From: Sodiomyces alkalinus F11
Taxonomy: Eukaryota > Ascomycota > Sordariomycetes > Glomerellales > Plectosphaerellaceae
Reading direction: 5' to 3'
Length of the DNA stretch: 64,000 nucleotides
Assembly: GCF_003711515.1 (NCBI RefSeq)
Contig: NW_021167079.1
Span: forward strand, 3,963,632-4,027,631
Shown here: piece after piece, positions 60,351 through 64,000 of the stretch
Numbering within the stretch: the first letter of the stretch is position 1
Layout: the number at the start of each line of letters is the position of its first letter
Notes under the pieces: model-generated
The model's input: the letters and a program-made list of their open reading frames with translations, nothing else
Database searches by the model: none
What the model was told of the DNA's origin: nothing
Made by a program: the position numbers and the translations under genes

Positions 60351-61943
60351 ATGGCCAATGTCGACCAGAAGGATATCCCACCGCCAACCCCCGTCACCCT
60401 CCCGCATGATCATCCTGACTTCCACCGATTGCCTCCCGCCCCGACCAAATCCACGACCCCTTTGGTCAAGTACCTACAATCCATCTCACGGTCCTCTGAC
60501 GTAACTACTCCCATATTTGAGGCGCTCGGCGTTCACGTAATTCCCGTCCGGTCGCCACGAGACCTCATACCGGACCCGGCCTATATCCCCGACTTTGACG
60601 CTTGGGACCAGTTATCTCCCGACGAGGCCCAAGAGCGCAATGACGAAACGAAGCGACCGCTCAACACCGGAGCTCAGTCGCCTGGTTGCCAGACCTACCA
60701 GGACCGCAAGCGAGAGCTATCCATTGACAATGAGGATGCCTTCCGCGTCGTCACGCGTACGCCCCCGCCCACAGGAAAGCAGCCAATTCGTTTGGGCAAC
60801 TCTCGAGAATTCTTTAACTGTCTCGAGTCCATAGCAGGCTTTTGGGATGACACCCCGAGACCTCAGCAACCGGTTACTACCGAATCGCCCGAGACAGACA
60901 AGGACAAGAGCTCGCAAGGCGGCGGTCAACCTGGTAACCGCCAGCCTGTTACCTGTCGCACGGCCGCTGGGGCATCCATGCCGCATGAATACCGCCTGGG
61001 CCTTGTCCATGGCTTCTTGAAGCTAGTCGCCTACGACTTCGGCTGCAGCCCCTCCCCCTCCCGCGTCGAGCCCCGCCTGCACCTCAAAGAACACAAGGCC
61101 GATACGCCGTCTCACCCAGCGCCGCGTAACTCTTACATTCCTTCCACCTGCACCTTCATCTTCCGCAGTCCGCGGAGTCGTGACGAAGCGCGCAAGGGGC
61201 TCGTAGACGGACCCATCGCCGCCATATCGGCACGCGCGACCACCAACTTCGCCGCAGAGATTGATCATAACTTTGACTTTGCGCGCGAGCTTATCGCAGC
61301 CCTCCTTACCGCCCAGCACCGAGCTCGCGAGGGCAAGACAGAGCAGCGCCCCGGGCAGGGTCAGTGGTGGACCACCAGGAAACGCTGGGGCGGGGGCTCC
61401 GGTGGACCCATCGGCCGCGAAATCGAACGAGCCGCGGAATGGGACGCTGCCCAGGGCGGCAAAGACGGCCCAGTCGCTAAAATGAATGCCGCCACCGCAA
61501 CAGTATCTGGTTCATCTTCCGGCTCCTCCCCCGGGATGCCGGCACCCAAGCGCCCTCGCAAGCAGATGAGCATCTACGACAGTTACCGCATGATCCGCCC
61601 ACCATCAGCGTCCTGGGACCCCAGAACACGTTACGAGGCCATCGGGAAAGTGCCCGGTTCGGGGTACGACGACATCTTTCTCGTCAGCTGCCTGTTCCAC
61701 CACGTCAGCGTCTTGCGCGTCCGAGTGCCGGATCGGTTGTTGGAGGTGCTGCAGGGAGCTAGCGAGGGAGAGGAACCGCGCAGCTGGGGCGAACTCGAAG
61801 TACGCCGTACCCCGTGGTTTGACCTTTTTCTTGTTGAGGAGCGACTCGAGGCCCTGAAAATCGTGTGGGCTGTGATGGCATGGATGATGCGCAAACCCGA
61901 AGAGGAGAACCGGGATGGGGACGTCACCATGGTCGGGACGTGA
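60351..61943 (+). CDS. Fungal protein of unknown function, 530 residues
   Basis: An intact frame from ATG at 60351 (A at -3) to TGA at 61941-61943. An upstream in-frame TTG at 60318 is not a likely start. The N-terminal ~20 residues are Pro-rich, then a moderately conserved-looking segment (STTPLVKYLQSISRSSDVTT, IFEALGVHVIPV). There is a Thr/Gln/Gly-rich linker around residues 190-215, and a mixed helical region with RELIAALLTAQHRAREG near residues 315-332. A Ser/Gly-rich linker with a basic KRPRKQ patch lies near residues 400-405. The C-terminal ~110 residues look folded (YDDIFLVSCLFHHVSVLRVRVPDRLLEVL, WFDLFLVEERLEALKIVWAVMAWMM). No transmembrane or catalytic motif is recognised. It is convergent with POM152. 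I do not recognise the family. Confidence 0.82.
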   Translation: MANVDQKDIPPPTPVTLPHDHPDFHRLPPAPTKSTTPLVKYLQSISRSSDVTTPIFEALGVHVIPVRSPRDLIPDPAYIPDFDAWDQLSPDEAQERNDETKRPLNTGAQSPGCQTYQDRKRELSIDNEDAFRVVTRTPPPTGKQPIRLGNSREFFNCLESIAGFWDDTPRPQQPVTTESPETDKDKSSQGGGQPGNRQPVTCRTAAGASMPHEYRLGLVHGFLKLVAYDFGCSPSPSRVEPRLHLKEHKADTPSHPAPRNSYIPSTCTFIFRSPRSRDEARKGLVDGPIAAISARATTNFAAEIDHNFDFARELIAALLTAQHRAREGKTEQRPGQGQWWTTRKRWGGGSGGPIGREIERAAEWDAAQGGKDGPVAKMNAATATVSGSSSGSSPGMPAPKRPRKQMSIYDSYRMIRPPSASWDPRTRYEAIGKVPGSGYDDIFLVSCLFHHVSVLRVRVPDRLLEVLQGASEGEEPRSWGELEVRRTPWFDLFLVEERLEALKIVWAVMAWMMRKPEEENRDGDVTMVGT

Positions 61944-62474
61944 GGGGGGGAAGGAGGCAACACAAAGCGGCAAGAACGCTCCTAGTTTTATGGCTTTTTA
62001 TGATTAGCGATTACGAATAATCGTAATGCGTCGGAGGTAGAAACAAGCCCCCCCTTTTGGTGTCTATACGGCGGGTAAAAGGGGCCAGGGTTGATTTGGG
62101 TGGGACGGTCTAATCCCATTATCGTCATGACCAAAAACGAGGAGAAAAAAAACGCCAGTAACTACTTTCCACACGAGGAAGAAAAATTAGACATCTGTAA
62201 TCGGGCCATCACCTTAGATGATTGGGACTCGTACAAAGCAAGCACGACTTTTATGAACCAGGTAATTTATTTTAACTTAACCCGAAAATCCCCAATGGAA
62301 AGTAATTACTCAAACGCCATGCCATGATATAAAAGCGCCCTTCGCTTCAACAACTCGACCAGTGTATATCTAAACCCTCCTCAACCGCCGATGGTGGGAG
62401 CAGGGGAAAACCATCATCCACCAAAACTATCAGCCCTTTGACCCTCGCAGTTTTCGTCTCCCATGACCGACCCT
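61944..62474. other. Convergent intergenic region (3' ends of two genes)
   Basis: Holds the 3' untranslated regions of the 530-residue protein gene and of POM152. AT-rich stretches near 61985-62030 and 62140-62290 suit polyadenylation regions. A 78-codon plus-strand frame at 62091-62327 has no features of a real protein and is not annotated. Confidence 0.55.
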
Positions 62475-64000
62475 TCATCCCCTAAGAAGCTTCTGGTCCT
62501 TCCTCTCGGCAACCTGCTGCGTCGAAAAAGAGCAGAACCGATCCTTAATGGCAACAACCTCGTACGTGCCTTCCTGGCTGGTCCGCACGACTTTGCTGTG
62601 CTCATACGAGACGTCATGACGCGTCTCCAGGACCACGCTCTTCTGGCCCTTCTTCGCGTTGGTGCTCCGCGTATAGGTAAACTCGAACGGCGGGGTCCCC
62701 CAGAACTCGAAGAGCATCTCGACCTCGTTACCCTCGTGGATGTCGACTCGCGTCACGCGTCCTTGGCTCATCTTCACGGCCGGCAGCGGGTGGATGGTCT
62801 TGGTGAGGTTGACGGAGGCACGGCATTCCGAGGCCTTGTCGGAGACGGACGTGATGGTGAACTCGCCAGGGGTCTCGGCGATGCGGCGGAAGTTGGTCGT
62901 TTGGGACTTGGCCTTTCGTTGCTGACCCTGGAAATCGTACCAGACCTCGAAAGGCGGCGTGCCGGAAAGGGTGTAGGCAATACGTTCACCCACGCAGAAA
63001 TCTTCCCGACTCTCCAGAGGATAGATAGCCGGCGCGTCGTAAAGATGAACCTGGACCGAGGGAGCATGCATGTCGTATCTCTGTTGGCAGCCCTTGGCAT
63101 CTCGGACTTCCCGGATGCGCACATGTTGGATGCCCAGCTGGAGGTGTTGCCGAGGGATCTGAATGCCATGCGAATTTGAGTTGATCGACGGGATCCTGTA
63201 TGTTTCGGGGACGGTTGCGCCATGATGCTTGATCTCTAGCTCGACGTAGAAGGGTGCGACGCCGTTCAGTGTGATGGGTATCTTGTCCTCGTTCTCTTGC
63301 TCCTGCTTGCAGTACTTGAAGGATTGACCGGGTTTTACAAAGGCTGCAGATGGTTTGGCATTGACTCGCTGTTGCACTTGCAGAGGACGGAAGTTCCTGT
63401 CGCTGTTGTACAGATTATCTGCCAGAGCAAAGAACTGGTAGGTATATTCGCCGGCCCTGGACGTGTCCATAGCGATGGCCGCCCGGTTGAGAGCAGCGTC
63501 AAACTCCTTCCGGGTCATGGATCCCGAACCGTGAAGGGGTTTGTGGCGGACTTCGTACTCAACGTGATACGGAGGGGAACCTGCATCAGAATCAGAGTTA
63601 GCCAAGTGATCAGCGAGAGGGACGCAATAAGTAGTAGGGTGCTGGAGGAGAAAAAAAGAAGAAAAAGAAAAAAAAAGACAAAAAACTCACCTTGTAAGCC
63701 GACCTCGAACCCGTCAATGTCACCTTCGCACACGTCACGTTTGACGAAGCCGGATGGCGCAGTAGAGATACCTTCCGACGAAACGATGCTGATCTCGGGA
63801 CGCGGGAACCAGTCGACCTCGAAATTCGAGGCTTGGGGATCGATTGTACCAGGACATTGGCTGTCGGAGACGTCGATTATCTCGTAGACGCCCTTGGAGG
63901 TCACAGTAATGACATCGTTGCCGTTGCGCGCAACCTTCTGGAGGAGCCCTCCGCTGCCGTCGACGTTGCGGTAGGCAATTGTCCAAGGCGCCTCGCCTTG
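62475..64000 (-). CDS. POM152: Nuclear pore membrane glycoprotein POM152, C-terminal part (partial)
   Basis: Two exons on the minus strand: 64000-63691 (continuing beyond the window) and 63580-62475 (TGA at 62475-62477), together 471 codons in frame. The luminal Ig-like repeats of POM152 show as recurring G-x-P-P/W-F/Y strands: [43 protein letters not shown] and [10 protein letters not shown]. Each is followed by a GxYxI/V-type strand ending in Asp/Cys ([40 protein letters not shown]). Known role: a transmembrane nucleoporin of the fungal pore membrane ring, with these repeats in the perinuclear lumen. The family is about 1,250-1,300 residues, so roughly a third is in view. The C-terminus lies where expected, after the last Ig-like repeat. 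Confidence 0.9.
63581..63690 (-). other. POM152 intron (110 bp)
   Basis: On the minus strand: AAG|GTGAGT donor at 63690, a pyrimidine-rich body, CTAAC branch point about 18 nt before the acceptor, TGCAG|GT at 63581. Splicing joins G|GT into a Gly codon within the GSPPY strand, keeping the Ig-like repeat intact. The 376-codon open frame starting inside this intron is not the real start. Confidence 0.9.

Noticed and set aside
62091..62327. A small 78-residue gene between the two convergent host genes
   Set aside because: Biased composition, no conserved-looking motif, and it lies where the 3' untranslated regions are expected.
1..64000. tRNA, rRNA or CRISPR features
   Set aside because: No cloverleaf with plausible A and B boxes, no rRNA-like stretch and no regularly spaced identical repeats were found by eye.

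Overview
The window is a piece of a filamentous ascomycete (Pezizomycotina) chromosome. Compact host genes with short GT..AG introns flank a block of about 53 kb (roughly 5.3-58.6 kb) made almost entirely of nested transposable elements. The block carries the signature of repeat-induced point mutation (RIP). CpA and TpG are depleted, TpA is in excess and CpG is retained. Reading frames are peppered with TAA/TAG where the protein family expects Gln or Trp, and Cys codons read as Tyr.

Left flank (1-5.5 kb): the 5' part of an OXR1-type TLDc gene (minus strand, cut by the window edge), then a gene for a 727-residue Pro/Ser-rich single-pass membrane protein (minus). Right flank (58.6-64 kb): a plus-strand 530-residue protein of unknown function, then, convergent to it, the C-terminal 471 residues of the nuclear pore membrane protein POM152 (minus, one intron, continues past the window).

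The nest can be resolved because nearly every element keeps TG..CA-type ends and a 5-bp target duplication. The outermost layer is a solo LTR of copia family D (duplication CCTCG). Chromovirus A (about 9.1 kb un-nested, GTGTC) sits inside that LTR. A was hit four times: by chromovirus B (CTTTT), which itself carries chromovirus C (AGGGC); by a reversed second copy of B, called B2 (ACCGG), which carries copia element D, which in turn carries a 1.5-kb inverted-repeat element G (CTAGA); by a solo LTR E (GTGGA); and by chromovirus F (GTAAC). Separately, copia element H (GTAAT) lies near the right edge and carries a D-family solo LTR (CCTCT).

The most interesting signal is that every chromovirus here (A, B/B2, C and F) has, between the chromodomain end of pol and the 3' LTR, a second gene on the opposite strand. 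In A, B, B2 and C it shows a Cys-cluster exon; in B, B2 and C a coiled-coil exon follows across a short intron of 50-57 bp. F carries a long antisense frame with an acidic C-terminus. I infer an antisense accessory gene conserved across divergent fungal chromoviruses. I cannot assign it a function.

No tRNA, rRNA, CRISPR, telomere repeat or tyrosine-recombinase gene was recognised.
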